Assembly: GCF_007858275.1 (NCBI RefSeq)
Contig: NZ_VFEV01000035.1
Span: forward strand, 1 to 64,000
From: Pseudomonas proteolytica
GTDB lineage: Bacteria; Pseudomonadota; Gammaproteobacteria; Pseudomonadales; Pseudomonadaceae
DNA: 64,000 nt
Reading direction: 5' to 3'
A program made the position numbers and the translations under genes. Below, piece by piece: positions 36,047 through 46,084 of this stretch; within the stretch, counting starts at the first letter, position 1; every line of letters starts with the position of its first letter. Below the pieces are notes generated by a model. That model ran no database searches, was not told the origin of the DNA, and worked only from the letters and a program-made list of their open reading frames with translations.

Positions 36047-36667
36047 ATGAACAAATTGATCGTGAGTCTGCTGTTGACCTTGGGCATCACTGGTGTTGCC
36101 CATGCTGCAGGTGACGCTACTGCTGGCCAGACAAAGGCCGCTGTATGTGGTGCCTGCCATGGACCGGACGGCAACAGCCCGGCGCCCAACTTTCCAAAGC
36201 TGGCGGGCCAGGGTGAGAAATACCTGAAGAAGCAGATGCACGACATCAAGGACGGCAAGCGAACGGTCCTGGAAATGACCGGCATGCTGACCAACCTCAC
36301 CGATCAGGATCTGGATGATATCGCCGCATATTTCGCCAGCCAGACCGGCAGTGTGGGTGCTGCCGATAAAGCGTTGGTCGAGCGCGGCGAAGCACTCTTC
36401 CGTGGCGGCAACCTGGAAAAAGGCCTGCCTGCCTGTACCGGCTGCCACTCCCCGGATGGTTCGGGTAACGCTGCAGCGGGCTTCCCGCATCTGGGTGGCC
36501 AGCACGCCCAGTACATTGCCAAGCAACTGACGGATTTCCGCAAGGAAGACCCTAAAGTCGGTCGCAGCAACGATGGCGATGCCATGACCATGCGCACCAT
36601 CGCCCGCAAACTGAGCGACGAAGACATTGCTGCGGTATCCAGCTACATCCAGGGCCTGCATAAGTAA
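36047..36667 (+). CDS. cc4: Diheme cytochrome c4
   Basis: 206-residue periplasmic electron carrier made of two cytochrome c domains, with CGACH at 34-38 and CTGCH at 130-134 and an axial-Met loop in each half. Signal peptide about 1-20. Cytochrome c4 donates electrons to cbb3 and possibly aa3 oxidases, so it is a plausible partner for the oxidase at 12.8-21.4 kb. A terminator follows. Confidence 0.95.
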   Translation: MNKLIVSLLLTLGITGVAHAAGDATAGQTKAAVCGACHGPDGNSPAPNFPKLAGQGEKYLKKQMHDIKDGKRTVLEMTGMLTNLTDQDLDDIAAYFASQTGSVGAADKALVERGEALFRGGNLEKGLPACTGCHSPDGSGNAAAGFPHLGGQHAQYIAKQLTDFRKEDPKVGRSNDGDAMTMRTIARKLSDEDIAAVSSYIQGLHK

Positions 36668-36731
36668 GGCGCGGATGGCCTGACGTTGCCTGGGCAACGT
36701 TAACGCTCGATTAATCTGTCGATGCAAGCAT

Positions 36732-36760
36732 AAAAAGGGTGGCTTAGGCCGCCCTTTTTT
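36732..36760 (+). terminator. Intrinsic terminator after cytochrome c4
   Basis: Stem AAGGGTGGC / GCCGCCCTT (one G-T pair), loop TTAG, and six Ts. A further 8-base inverted repeat ACGTTGCC-TG-GGCAACGT lies upstream at 36683-36700. Confidence 0.9.
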
Positions 36761-36854
36761 GTGGTCGCTACCGTTACACTAACGAACTCATGCCCGTGTA
36801 GACCTGTCATAAAAAAGGTCGCGCGAGGCGACTTTATTTGTCCAGGAGTAAAGC

Positions 36855-37490
36855 ATGCGTAATCTGATCCTCAGCGCCGCTCTCGTCAGTGCCAGCCTGT
36901 TCGGCATGACCGCCCAAGCCGCCGACGTGCCGCTTGAAGCGGGTAAGACCTATGTTGAATTGGCCAATCCGGTACCGGTTGCGGTGCCGGGCAAGATCGA
37001 AGTCGTAGAGCTGTTCTGGTATGGCTGCCCGCATTGCTATTCCTTTGAGCCAACCATCAATCCCTGGGCCGAGAAGCTGCCGTCGGACGTGAACTTCAAG
37101 CGCATCCCAGCCATGTTCGGCGGTCCTTGGGACGCCCACGGCCAGATGTTCCTGACCCTGGAAGCCATGGGTGTAGAGCACAAGGTCCACAATGCCGTGT
37201 TCGAAGCTATCCAGAAGGATCGCAAGCCGCTGACCAAGCCTGATCAAATGGCCGACTTCCTCGCCACCCAGGGCGTAGACAAGGACAAGTTCCTCGCCAC
37301 GTTCAACTCCTTCGCTATCCAGGGCCAGATCAAGCAGGCCAAGGAACTCGCGCAGAAATACGGCGTGCAAGGCGTTCCAACCCTGATCGTCAACGGCAAA
37401 TACCGCTTTGACCTCGGCTCTACCGGTGGTCCTGAAGCGACCCTCAACGTTGCCGACCAGTTGATCGCCAAAGAGCGCGCAGCCAAGTAA
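36855..37490 (+). CDS. dsbA: Thiol:disulfide interchange protein DsbA
   Basis: 211-residue periplasmic oxidase that introduces disulfide bonds into exported proteins. Signal peptide about 1-22, active site Cys58-Pro-His-Cys61 in WYGCPHC, and the cis-Pro loop QGVPTLIVNG. AGGAG lies 7 bases upstream. The leader has a short hairpin (AAAGGTCGC with GCGACTTT, 36815-36836) just before the ribosome binding site. The nuclease-fold gene follows after 10 bases. Confidence 0.96.
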   Translation: MRNLILSAALVSASLFGMTAQAADVPLEAGKTYVELANPVPVAVPGKIEVVELFWYGCPHCYSFEPTINPWAEKLPSDVNFKRIPAMFGGPWDAHGQMFLTLEAMGVEHKVHNAVFEAIQKDRKPLTKPDQMADFLATQGVDKDKFLATFNSFAIQGQIKQAKELAQKYGVQGVPTLIVNGKYRFDLGSTGGPEATLNVADQLIAKERAAK

Positions 37491-37500
37491 GGGGCTCGCC

Positions 37501-38379
37501 ATGCGTCGCTGGGGTACAGAACGCGTCGTTGGCCTGCATGATCCGCAGGTCAACGAACACCATCTCACGTCCACCGGCCTGCCGGCGGACAGCCGGCTGC
37601 GCTTGCTGAGCTTCAATATCCAGGTTGGCATCAGCACCGAGAAGTACCGTCATTACCTGACCCGTGGCTGGCAGCATTTGCTGCCCCACACGGGGCGGGC
37701 CGGCAATCTGCAAAAGATTGGCGACCTGCTCGGTGACTTCGACCTGGTGGCGCTGCAGGAGGCCGATGGCGGCAGCCTGCGTTCGGGCTACATCAATCAA
37801 GTCGAGCATCTGGCCCAGCTCGGTGCATTCCCCTACTGGTACCAGCAACTCAATCGCAACCTCGGTCGTTTGGGCCAGCACAGCAATGGTGTGCTCAGCC
37901 GCTTGAAGCCGTGGGCGATCGAGGATCACCCGCTGCCCGGCCCAAAAGGGCGTGGGGCAATTCTCGTGCGTTTTGGCGAAGGGCCCGAGGCGCTCGTGGT
38001 GGTCATGATGCACCTGGCGCTGGGGGCGCGTACCCGGACCATGCAGTTGGCCTATATCCGTGAGCTGATTGGCGATTACAAACACCAGGTGCTGATGGGG
38101 GACATGAACACCCACGCCAGTGACCTGTTGGAGAATTCTCCGTTGCGCGACCTCGGGCTGCTGGCGCCACAGGTCGAAGCCACTTTCCCCAGCTGGCGCC
38201 CGCAACGTTGTCTTGACCACATCCTGTTAAGCCCGACCTTGACCCTGGAAAGCGTGCAGGTACTGGCCCAGCCCATTTCCGATCACCTGCCGGTCGCGGT
38301 AGAGATTCGTCTGCCGGGTTCGCTCACGGCTGATGCATTACCCGCGTTGAGCCCCGGCCCTCGCGGATCCCTTGCATGA
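37501..38379 (+). CDS. Endonuclease/exonuclease/phosphatase-family protein
   Basis: 292-residue protein with the EEP (DNase I-like) fold. Catalytic landmarks in order: LLSFNIQVG (Asn, about 38), LQEADGG (metal Glu, about 86), MGDMNTH (Asp/Asn near 202) and SDHLPVAVE (His near 262). No signal peptide. The substrate is not evident: nucleic acid or phospholipid/inositol phosphate are both possible. It overlaps the diguanylate cyclase gene by 4 bases, so the two are coupled. Confidence 0.9.
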   Translation: MRRWGTERVVGLHDPQVNEHHLTSTGLPADSRLRLLSFNIQVGISTEKYRHYLTRGWQHLLPHTGRAGNLQKIGDLLGDFDLVALQEADGGSLRSGYINQVEHLAQLGAFPYWYQQLNRNLGRLGQHSNGVLSRLKPWAIEDHPLPGPKGRGAILVRFGEGPEALVVVMMHLALGARTRTMQLAYIRELIGDYKHQVLMGDMNTHASDLLENSPLRDLGLLAPQVEATFPSWRPQRCLDHILLSPTLTLESVQVLAQPISDHLPVAVEIRLPGSLTADALPALSPGPRGSLA

Positions 38380-40457
38380 GTGACGAAGCCCAGCGCTGGA
38401 AAGAGAAATACCTGTTAAGCATCGAGCAACAAGAAAAGCTCGAACGCCGTTGGGCTGCGCGCCTCGACTTGCTGCGCCGTGGGCTGGTGCGCAGCACGCT
38501 GGCGGCCGAAGGCACGGACCGGGCGGTCGACCAGTGTATGAAAGAGATGCGCGATGTGGTGCGCAGCGATGACATGGACGCCGCGCTCGCCGCCCTGTTG
38601 CCACGCCTGGAAAAGGCCGTACTGGACTCCGAGCAGCGCCGTGAAACGCGGGTTGATCAGATCAGTACGGCGCTGACCGCGCTGGTTGCGCAACTGCAGG
38701 CGCTGCCCTTGCCGCGGGAAGTCAGCCGCCCGCTGAAGAGTTTCGCCAAGCAGTTGGACAGCCGCGTCGGCCAGGCGCGGGAGATTCCCCTGCTGCTCAG
38801 TGAGTTGAGCGGGCTTCAAGGGCAGGCCCTGAGCAATCTTGAGTCGGATGACGAACCTGCTCGGCCAGGCCTGTTGCAGCGCCTGTTTGGTGGCAAGGAG
38901 GTGGGTACGGAGGTAGCGCCGGTTGAGCCTGCTGTTCCCCCGGTCTCCCGGCCAGCCCCTGCGGTAGAAACCAGTCCGGCCGCCCAGGCCGTTGAGGATG
39001 CGCCCGAGCTGGCACAGGCGCTGCGTGCTTTTGCACCTCAAGCACAGGCACCGCAGCAGCCAGTGCCGGAGGCTGCGTCTGCGGCGCTGACCGTTGCGCC
39101 CGAGATTGATATCGAGGAGCGCGTGGCAGCACCGCCGCAGGCTGCTACGACCCGGTTATTGCCCGTTGAGATGCCTGCCGCGGCCTTGGAAACACTGGAG
39201 CCGCGCCAGCCCGCCGAAGTCATTCTCGCCCCGCCGCCTGAACCTGCGCTTGCAGTGGTTGCGGCGCCCCAGGCCCTGCCAGAGGCGCCGCAACCGACGG
39301 CGATCGGCAGCCTGTCGTTGCCGCCGGTGCTGGAGGATGAATCGGCGGAGGTTGACCCTGACGCGATGGATGGCGAGGTGCTGTACGCCCTGCCCGACTC
39401 GCCAGAGCCATCCTACAGTTCCGTCGCCAAGCATATCGAAGACACCCTGCTCGGCCTGTTGGGCGACCTCGACCTGCCCGAGCACCATCGACCCCAGGCC
39501 GAAGCCATGCGCGAACGCCTGGCCCATGGGTTGAACTGGTACGAACTGCTGCCGATCCTCGATGACCTCGCGGTATTGATGCTGGCTATTACCGATAGCG
39601 GCCAGCATGAATTCGAGGCCTACCTCAAGCGTCTCAACGAGCGGCTGGAGGCCTTCCAGAGCAATTTGCAAGCGGCCAGCGACGGACACGCCGACAGCCG
39701 CAGCGCCGCGCGCGAGATGGATACGCAAATCCGTGAGCAGATGGATGGCTTGCAAAGCAGTGTCCAGGAAGCGGCTGACCTCGATGACCTCAAGCAAGTG
39801 TTGGAGAGTCATCTTGAGGGGCTGCTGGGCGCCATGGACGAGCATCAAAAGCAGCGTGACCAGCGCGAACATGAAGTGGCCGCACGGCTGCAGGGCTTGG
39901 CCGAGCGCGTGGCGAGCATGGAGCAGGAGGCCCAGGGTTATCGTGATCATCTCGAGGTCCAGCGCCAGAAAGCGCTGATCGACCCGCTCACCGGCTTGCC
40001 CAATCGTGCGGCCTGGAGCGAACGCCTGGAGTACGAGGTCAATACCTGGCATCAACAGGGCAACAGTCTGTCACTGGCGATGCTGGACCTTGACCACTTC
40101 AAGCGCATCAACGACAGCTACGGCCATTTGGCGGGCGACAAGGTGTTGAAGATCATCGCCAATGTGTTGAACAAACGCCTGCGGCCGACGGATTTCATCG
40201 CGCGGTTTGGCGGTGAGGAGTTTGTCCTGCTGATGCCGGATTCGGCGCTGGGCGATGCGCTGGAACTGGGCGAGCGCCTGCGTGCAGCGATCGAGGCGTG
40301 CCCGTTTCACTTCAAGGGCGAGCGGGTGACCATCACCATGTCCATCGGCATGGCGCAGTTTCAGCCGGGCGAGCGTAGCGACCTGGCACTTAAGCGTGCA
40401 GACGAAGCCTTGTATCGGGCCAAGGCGGCGGGACGCAATCAGGTGCAGGCGGCCTGA
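38376..40457 (+). CDS. GGDEF diguanylate cyclase with long N-terminal region (PA5487/DgcH-like)
   Basis: 693-residue protein that should make cyclic di-GMP. Layout: helical N-terminal region (1-150), an Ala/Pro/Glu-rich linker (about 165-320), a helical region with coiled-coil character (about 340-525), and the GGDEF domain (about 530-690). The active site GGEEF is at 612-616 and an inhibitory I-site RPTD at 603-606, exactly five residues before it. No transmembrane helix is obvious, so it is probably cytoplasmic. Partner of the upstream EEP protein by operon position. Confidence 0.93.
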   Translation: MSDEAQRWKEKYLLSIEQQEKLERRWAARLDLLRRGLVRSTLAAEGTDRAVDQCMKEMRDVVRSDDMDAALAALLPRLEKAVLDSEQRRETRVDQISTALTALVAQLQALPLPREVSRPLKSFAKQLDSRVGQAREIPLLLSELSGLQGQALSNLESDDEPARPGLLQRLFGGKEVGTEVAPVEPAVPPVSRPAPAVETSPAAQAVEDAPELAQALRAFAPQAQAPQQPVPEAASAALTVAPEIDIEERVAAPPQAATTRLLPVEMPAAALETLEPRQPAEVILAPPPEPALAVVAAPQALPEAPQPTAIGSLSLPPVLEDESAEVDPDAMDGEVLYALPDSPEPSYSSVAKHIEDTLLGLLGDLDLPEHHRPQAEAMRERLAHGLNWYELLPILDDLAVLMLAITDSGQHEFEAYLKRLNERLEAFQSNLQAASDGHADSRSAAREMDTQIREQMDGLQSSVQEAADLDDLKQVLESHLEGLLGAMDEHQKQRDQREHEVAARLQGLAERVASMEQEAQGYRDHLEVQRQKALIDPLTGLPNRAAWSERLEYEVNTWHQQGNSLSLAMLDLDHFKRINDSYGHLAGDKVLKIIANVLNKRLRPTDFIARFGGEEFVLLMPDSALGDALELGERLRAAIEACPFHFKGERVTITMSIGMAQFQPGERSDLALKRADEALYRAKAAGRNQVQAA

Positions 40458-40546
40458 AAAGTTGTTCCATTTTGTAAGCCTGCCGCTGAACGGCAAACGG
40501 TACGTTACACTGTTGCATTATCGTCATTAGCGTACTGTCTGTTGCC

Positions 40547-41323
40547 ATGAAATTTCTCGTTGCTGCTCTTCTGTCCCTCACCCTCGCCGGCTGTGCGAGT
40601 GGCCCGCGCCTGGATACCACCCACCCTTCGGTGAACTTCGATAATCGTATCCAGTTCGTCGTGCTGCACTACACCGCGACCAACCTTCAAGGTTCGCTGG
40701 CGCTATTGACCAAAGGCCAGGTCAGCAGCCACTACCTGATTGGCGACGACGCCCGTGCGACCATCTATAAACTGGTGGATGAAGACAAGCGCTCCTGGCA
40801 TGCCGGGGAAAGTGAATGGATGGGGCGTACCTGGCTCAACTCCAGCTCCATTGGTATCGAGATCGTCAACCCGGGCTACCGCGATACGCCCACCGGGCGC
40901 GTCTGGTATCCCTACTCCGAAGCGCAGGTCCAGTCCCTGGTGACCTTGCTCAAGGACATCAGCCAGCGCAATCGGATCAACCCTAAGTTCATTATTGGGC
41001 ATAGCGATATCGCCCCCGGTCGCAAACTTGATCCGGGCCCCTTGTTCCCTTGGAAGCGCCTGGCGGATGAAGGCTTGGGGATCTGGCCCGAGGGCCAGGC
41101 GGTCGCGCGGTATCAGGCCGAGTACGCCAGGCAACTGCCAAGCATTACCTGGTTCCAGGAAGAGTTGGCACGCCTGGGGTATTCCACGCCGCAGACCGGC
41201 GAGCTGGATGTGGCGACTCGGCGTGTGCTGGCCGCGTTCCAGATGCGCTTCCGGCCGGCTCTGTACGACGGCACGCCGGATGCGCAAAGCGCCGCGATCC
41301 TACGGGTATTGAACCACCGCTAA
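40547..41323 (+). CDS. N-acetylmuramoyl-L-alanine amidase, AmpDh2-like lipoprotein
   Basis: 258-residue zinc amidase that cleaves the bond between MurNAc and the stem peptide of peptidoglycan. Lipobox LTLAGC (Cys16) predicts membrane anchoring. The amidase_2 domain carries His41 (VVLHYTAT), His152 (GHSDIAPG) and Asp162 as ligands or catalytic residues, and a C-terminal peptidoglycan-binding domain covers about 205-258. In P. aeruginosa AmpDh2 sits beside kinB, as here. Confidence 0.93.
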   Translation: MKFLVAALLSLTLAGCASGPRLDTTHPSVNFDNRIQFVVLHYTATNLQGSLALLTKGQVSSHYLIGDDARATIYKLVDEDKRSWHAGESEWMGRTWLNSSSIGIEIVNPGYRDTPTGRVWYPYSEAQVQSLVTLLKDISQRNRINPKFIIGHSDIAPGRKLDPGPLFPWKRLADEGLGIWPEGQAVARYQAEYARQLPSITWFQEELARLGYSTPQTGELDVATRRVLAAFQMRFRPALYDGTPDAQSAAILRVLNHR

Positions 41324-41339
41324 GTGGGGTTGTTGACTA

Positions 41340-41520
41340 GGGGGCTAGTCCCTCGCTGTGCTGCGTAGCGCCCCAAACCGGCCAACTCACCGACCTTATT
41401 GGGGCCGCTACGCGGCCCAGCGCGGGGCAAGCCCGCTCGCCACAAGAGGAGCTTTGGCCGGCGGGCACGGTAAATGTGGCGAGGGGGCTTGTCCCCCGTT
41501 GGGCTGCGTAGCAGCCCTAA
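41340..41520. repeat. Three copies of a GTGGCGAGGGGGCTTG-type repeat
   Basis: Copy 1 at 41340-41380 (plus, 5' part worn), copy 2 at 41399-41442 (minus) and copy 3 at 41476-41519 (plus) align over about 43 bases: a GTGGCGAG-GGGGCTTG start and a GGGCTGC-GTA-GCAGCCC hairpin end. This is a different repeat from the REP doublets and fills the gap between the amidase gene and kinB. Confidence 0.8.
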
Positions 41521-41546
41521 GCCCGCCTCCCACGACAGGCTCTTAG

Positions 41547-43334
41547 TTACAACGGTAACGCCATATAGAACTGCGTACCCTGCCCCGGCCTGGAATAGAC
41601 TCCCATGCGGCCACCGTGCAACTGCACGATCTCCTTGCACAGCGCCAGCCCCAGGCCGGCGCCGCCTTTCTTGCGGCCTACCTGGACAAAAGGCTCGAAA
41701 ATCCGACCCTGCTGGCCGTAGGCGATGCCTTCGCCGTTGTCTTCGACGCTGATGATCAGCCGTTCGCCATGGCGCCGCGCCTGCAGGCGAATCTGCCCGC
41801 CTTCGCTGGTATGGCGCAGGGCATTGCCGAGCAGGTTGTCCAGGACCCGCTCCAATTGCGCTTGGTCGGCATGCAACCTGGGCAGTTGCGCTTGCGCTTC
41901 TACCAGCAGGTCGATGTTTTGCGCATTCGCCAGTTCAGCAAAGCGCGCACGGGCATGTTCAAGAAGATCATTGATGTCGCAAGGCGCCAGGGTGAGTTTT
42001 TGCAGGCCGTTCTGGTAGCGGGAAAAGTTGAGCAGGTCGTTGATCAACTGCATCAGGCGCTGCATTTCTTCGTTGACCGTATTCAACAGGTCGGCTTCGC
42101 GAGACTCAGGAGGGAATTTCGCCCGTTCCTGGAACAGGCCGAACGCCATATGCATACCGGTGACTGGCGTACGCAACTCATGGGAAGCACGCAGCACAAA
42201 TTCGCTGCGCACCCGTTCGAAGGCCCGCTGTTCGGTAACGTCATGCAACACCATCACGGCGCCGAGAATATGCCCTTGGTGGTGGCTGACGGGCGTCATG
42301 CTGTAGGTCAACAGGCGTGATTCACCCTCGACTTCCACTTCCAGGTCGTCAGGTGCGTGTTCCAGGTTGCCGCCACGCAGCACCAGGTGCAGTTGCTCAT
42401 CCAGTTCGGGCCGTTGCAACGCTTCACCCAGGCCTTGCCCCAGGCGGCTCTCGTCCCAGCCCAACTGGCGCTGGGCGACCGGGTTGAGATGCTCCAGGCG
42501 CCCTTGGCGGTCGATCATCAGCAAACCGTCGTCGATGCTGTCGAGTACAGCCTGCAGGCGTTGCTGGCCGGCGAGCAATTCGTCGACATTGGTTGCCTGA
42601 TGCTGACGCAGGGCTTCGGCCATGATGCCGAAGCGCCGGGTCAGTTGGTTCATTTCGGCCGCCGAAGAAATCGGCAAGGTGACATCAAAATTTCCCTGGC
42701 CGATTTTATCGGCCGCCTTGGCCAGGGCTTCGATGGGCCCGCCAAAGCGCCGGGCAATGCCATGGGCGGTGATGAAGCCGATGATCAGCACCGCCAGGCC
42801 CACCAGCCCGAGCAGCCCGGCAATCCACAGGGCGCGTTCGCGAGACTGGCTTTCGGTGTCGTTGATGTTTTCCAGTGCTCTTTTATGTTCGCTGATCAGG
42901 CCATTGCGCAAGACGTTGAAGCTGGTGGTGAGTTTTTCGTTATTGCGCAGGGACGGCGGCGTACTTTCGTTTTCTTCGAACGCTTCAAGGAAAGTCAGGT
43001 AATCGGCCTTGGCTTGAGAGAAACCGCCGACCCTGGCGACACTCATTTCGTGGGCGACGCCCTCGTCCAACAGCTTGAAGTATTGCTGCTTGGCCTTGTT
43101 CAGCGCCACCGGGTCTGGGGTGTCGTGAAGCATCAGAATCAGTTGGTCACCCAGGCTCTGGCGCAGCTTGAGCCCCAGATCCAGGGTGATGAAGTTGCTG
43201 CGGATCAGGGATTCCTGGGTCTTGGCCATTTGCATGACACTCACCAGCCCCAGCAGCAACCCGAGCAGCGCCACGGTGATCAGCGCAGAAATGCTCAGGA
43301 ACAGCCGCGTGCGCAGTTTCATCGCCAGCTTCAT
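41547..43334 (-). CDS. kinB: Sensor histidine kinase KinB
   Basis: 595-residue membrane kinase/phosphatase partner of AlgB. Two helices (about 12-34 and 172-194) flank a periplasmic sensor domain; then HAMP, a PAS domain, the HisKA phosphorylation site SHELRTPVTG, and the ATPase motifs NLLGNALRH, EDNGEGI and GGAGLGLALCKE. Start at the ATG at 43334, 10 bases after the algB stop; a second ATG four codons later also fits. In P. aeruginosa KinB restrains alginate production and influences virulence. Confidence 0.95.
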   Translation of the reverse strand: MKLAMKLRTRLFLSISALITVALLGLLLGLVSVMQMAKTQESLIRSNFITLDLGLKLRQSLGDQLILMLHDTPDPVALNKAKQQYFKLLDEGVAHEMSVARVGGFSQAKADYLTFLEAFEENESTPPSLRNNEKLTTSFNVLRNGLISEHKRALENINDTESQSRERALWIAGLLGLVGLAVLIIGFITAHGIARRFGGPIEALAKAADKIGQGNFDVTLPISSAAEMNQLTRRFGIMAEALRQHQATNVDELLAGQQRLQAVLDSIDDGLLMIDRQGRLEHLNPVAQRQLGWDESRLGQGLGEALQRPELDEQLHLVLRGGNLEHAPDDLEVEVEGESRLLTYSMTPVSHHQGHILGAVMVLHDVTEQRAFERVRSEFVLRASHELRTPVTGMHMAFGLFQERAKFPPESREADLLNTVNEEMQRLMQLINDLLNFSRYQNGLQKLTLAPCDINDLLEHARARFAELANAQNIDLLVEAQAQLPRLHADQAQLERVLDNLLGNALRHTSEGGQIRLQARRHGERLIISVEDNGEGIAYGQQGRIFEPFVQVGRKKGGAGLGLALCKEIVQLHGGRMGVYSRPGQGTQFYMALPL

Positions 43335-43344
43335 AAGGTACAGC

Positions 43345-44691
<1,347 letters not shown>

Positions 44692-44902
44692 CTGTCCCGC
44701 GCTCCTTAAGTAAAAATGATTGATCTTGGTTAGTCCCGGAATAATCGGGCAAGTTGCATGGTTTATTCTGATTGATTCAAAGCCCAATCGCGCAGCTATC
44801 TGAGACCGTTCCTACTTACATGCCTAGGCAGCGTGTTTTTCACCCTTCTTGACCCTTCGGCAGTCCTACAGCCCGCTCCGATCCCTTGAACCGACCACTG
44901 AC

Positions 44903-44942
44903 CATCGTGCATTTCGCACGGTGAGGATAGGCGCATCGTGCA
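44903..44942. promoter_or_regulatory. Candidate enhancer site for a sigma-54 activator
   Basis: CATCGTGCA occurs at 44903-44911 and again at 44934-44942, 31 bases apart (about three helical turns), and an inverted CGTGC half (GCACG) sits at 44916-44920. The cluster ends about 73 bases upstream of the -24 element, a normal enhancer distance. Confidence 0.5.
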
Positions 44943-45014
44943 GGATGCTGCTGGGAAGAAACGGATCAATAATGTAAGTGTATGATTTTATTGATATTTA
45001 TCTGATTAAAAAAC

Positions 45015-45030
45015 TGGCATGCACTCTGCA
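45015..45030 (+). promoter_or_regulatory. Sigma-54 (RpoN)-type promoter
   Basis: TGGCAT-N5-CTGCA with the invariant GG (45016-45017) and GC (45028-45029) exactly ten bases apart; consensus TGGCAC-N5-TTGCA. Predicted start near 45041, 45 bases before the small ORF. Confidence 0.72.
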
Positions 45031-45085
45031 ATACCTCTCCTACAAGCGTGATAACGAACAAAACAACATGCGGGAGATATTCAGG

Positions 45086-45370
45086 ATGACTCGCCAAAGC
45101 CTCAAGCCATTGCGTGTATCGCCACTGCGCCTTCAACAGGGGCTGTTCGCCAGCCTCGCCTTGATGGTGACCTTGATCGGTGGTCAGCAATTGCAACATT
45201 GGCAGCAGAGCCAGCAGTCCGCCCCGCAGTTCGAGCGCGCACCCATGACGCAGACCCATTTGCGTTCCGTTGGCAGCAGCAGCGCTGAAGTCACCGCTCC
45301 ACGCATGATGGCGGTTGAACAGGACATCGCCCTGTACGACGAACCGATCCAGGAACGCTGGGTGTTCTAG
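45086..45370 (+). CDS. Small membrane-anchored hypothetical protein
   Basis: 94-residue protein with a basic N-terminus, one hydrophobic segment (about 22-40) and a polar Gln/Ser-rich tail ending YDEPIQERWVF. I do not recognise a family. Start at the ATG at 45086, which follows CGGGAGATATTCAGG; another ATG at 45068 lacks a good site. It is the first gene after the sigma-54-type promoter. Confidence 0.7.
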   Translation: MTRQSLKPLRVSPLRLQQGLFASLALMVTLIGGQQLQHWQQSQQSAPQFERAPMTQTHLRSVGSSSAEVTAPRMMAVEQDIALYDEPIQERWVF

Positions 45371-45449
45371 GCACGAACCTGGCGCCCCGTTGGGTGCGAC
45401 AGGATGGCTACACAGCAGTCACTTCTATAGACGCATAAGGAGAATCACC

Positions 45450-45614
45450 ATGTTGAGTTGGGCAATCACATTCCTGATCATTGCCATTGTGGCTGCAGTC
45501 CTGGGCTTCGGTGGTATCGCGGGCACCGCTACGGGTATCGCCAAGATTCTCTTTGTCGTTTTCCTGGTGATGTTCATCGCTTCCTTCTTCTTTGGCCGCC
45601 GCGGTCGAGGCTGA
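45450..45614 (+). CDS. DUF1328 family small membrane protein
   Basis: 54-residue protein almost entirely made of two hydrophobic helices (about 2-24 and 29-48) ending in FGRRGRG, the pattern of the DUF1328/YtjA family, often linked to stress responses. AAGGAG lies 7 bases before the ATG. The Ivy-type gene starts 2 bases after its stop, so the two are coupled. Confidence 0.92.
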   Translation: MLSWAITFLIIAIVAAVLGFGGIAGTATGIAKILFVVFLVMFIASFFFGRRGRG

Positions 45615-45616
45615 AC

Positions 45617-46084
45617 ATGGCCAACTTGTCTTTTAAAACCCTTGCTGCCGCCCTGCTGTTGGGCGGCAGTGGCTTGGCCATGGCCGCCAATGACGGCCAG
45701 GCGCGGGCCAATGAACTGCTCAATGCCGACCCGCAGTATCGCGAAACCTGGCAGGGCGTGGTCAAGAAGGAAGAGCGTCTGCCTGAATGGGTGATCAACC
45801 TGTCGGGCACGTCTGAGCAAATGAACGCAGTCACGGAAGACGGTGACGGGTATTTGGTAGGGCCGCTGTGTGAAACGGCCGACACCTGCCTTAATAAACG
45901 TCTTATCGTCGCGTTCAGCATGGATAAGGACGATGCCTACGCGATGTTGGTCGAAGTTCCTGCCGGGCTTCCGGCGGACAAGTCGCCAACACGGCATGCG
46001 GACTATCGCTTCATCGGTAAGCCCGATGAAGGCATGCAGAAGTTGCTGATGGAGCAACTGAAGAAAGATCCGAATTGGTACTAG
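45617..46084 (+). CDS. Ivy-family lysozyme inhibitor-like periplasmic protein (PA5481-like)
   Basis: 155-residue exported protein: signal peptide about 1-23 (ending AMA-AN), then one Ivy-type domain. The inhibitory loop of E. coli Ivy, CKPHDC, is replaced by Cys85-ETADT-Cys91: the disulfide-forming cysteines remain but the active His is gone. From the literature as I recall it, P. aeruginosa has two Ivy proteins, of which PA5481 is the divergent one. It may act on lytic transglycosylases or on something else. Confidence 0.87.
   Translation: MANLSFKTLAAALLLGGSGLAMAANDGQARANELLNADPQYRETWQGVVKKEERLPEWVINLSGTSEQMNAVTEDGDGYLVGPLCETADTCLNKRLIVAFSMDKDDAYAMLVEVPAGLPADKSPTRHADYRFIGKPDEGMQKLLMEQLKKDPNWY

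Larger units (their letters stand above)
44692..45085. other. Divergent regulatory region between algB and the small-protein cluster
   Basis: 394 bases without a convincing gene. It holds the algB promoter region, three CGTGC half-sites at 44906-44941, an AT-rich stretch at about 44970-45010 that could be bent by IHF, and a sigma-54-type promoter at 45015-45030. Confidence 0.7.
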
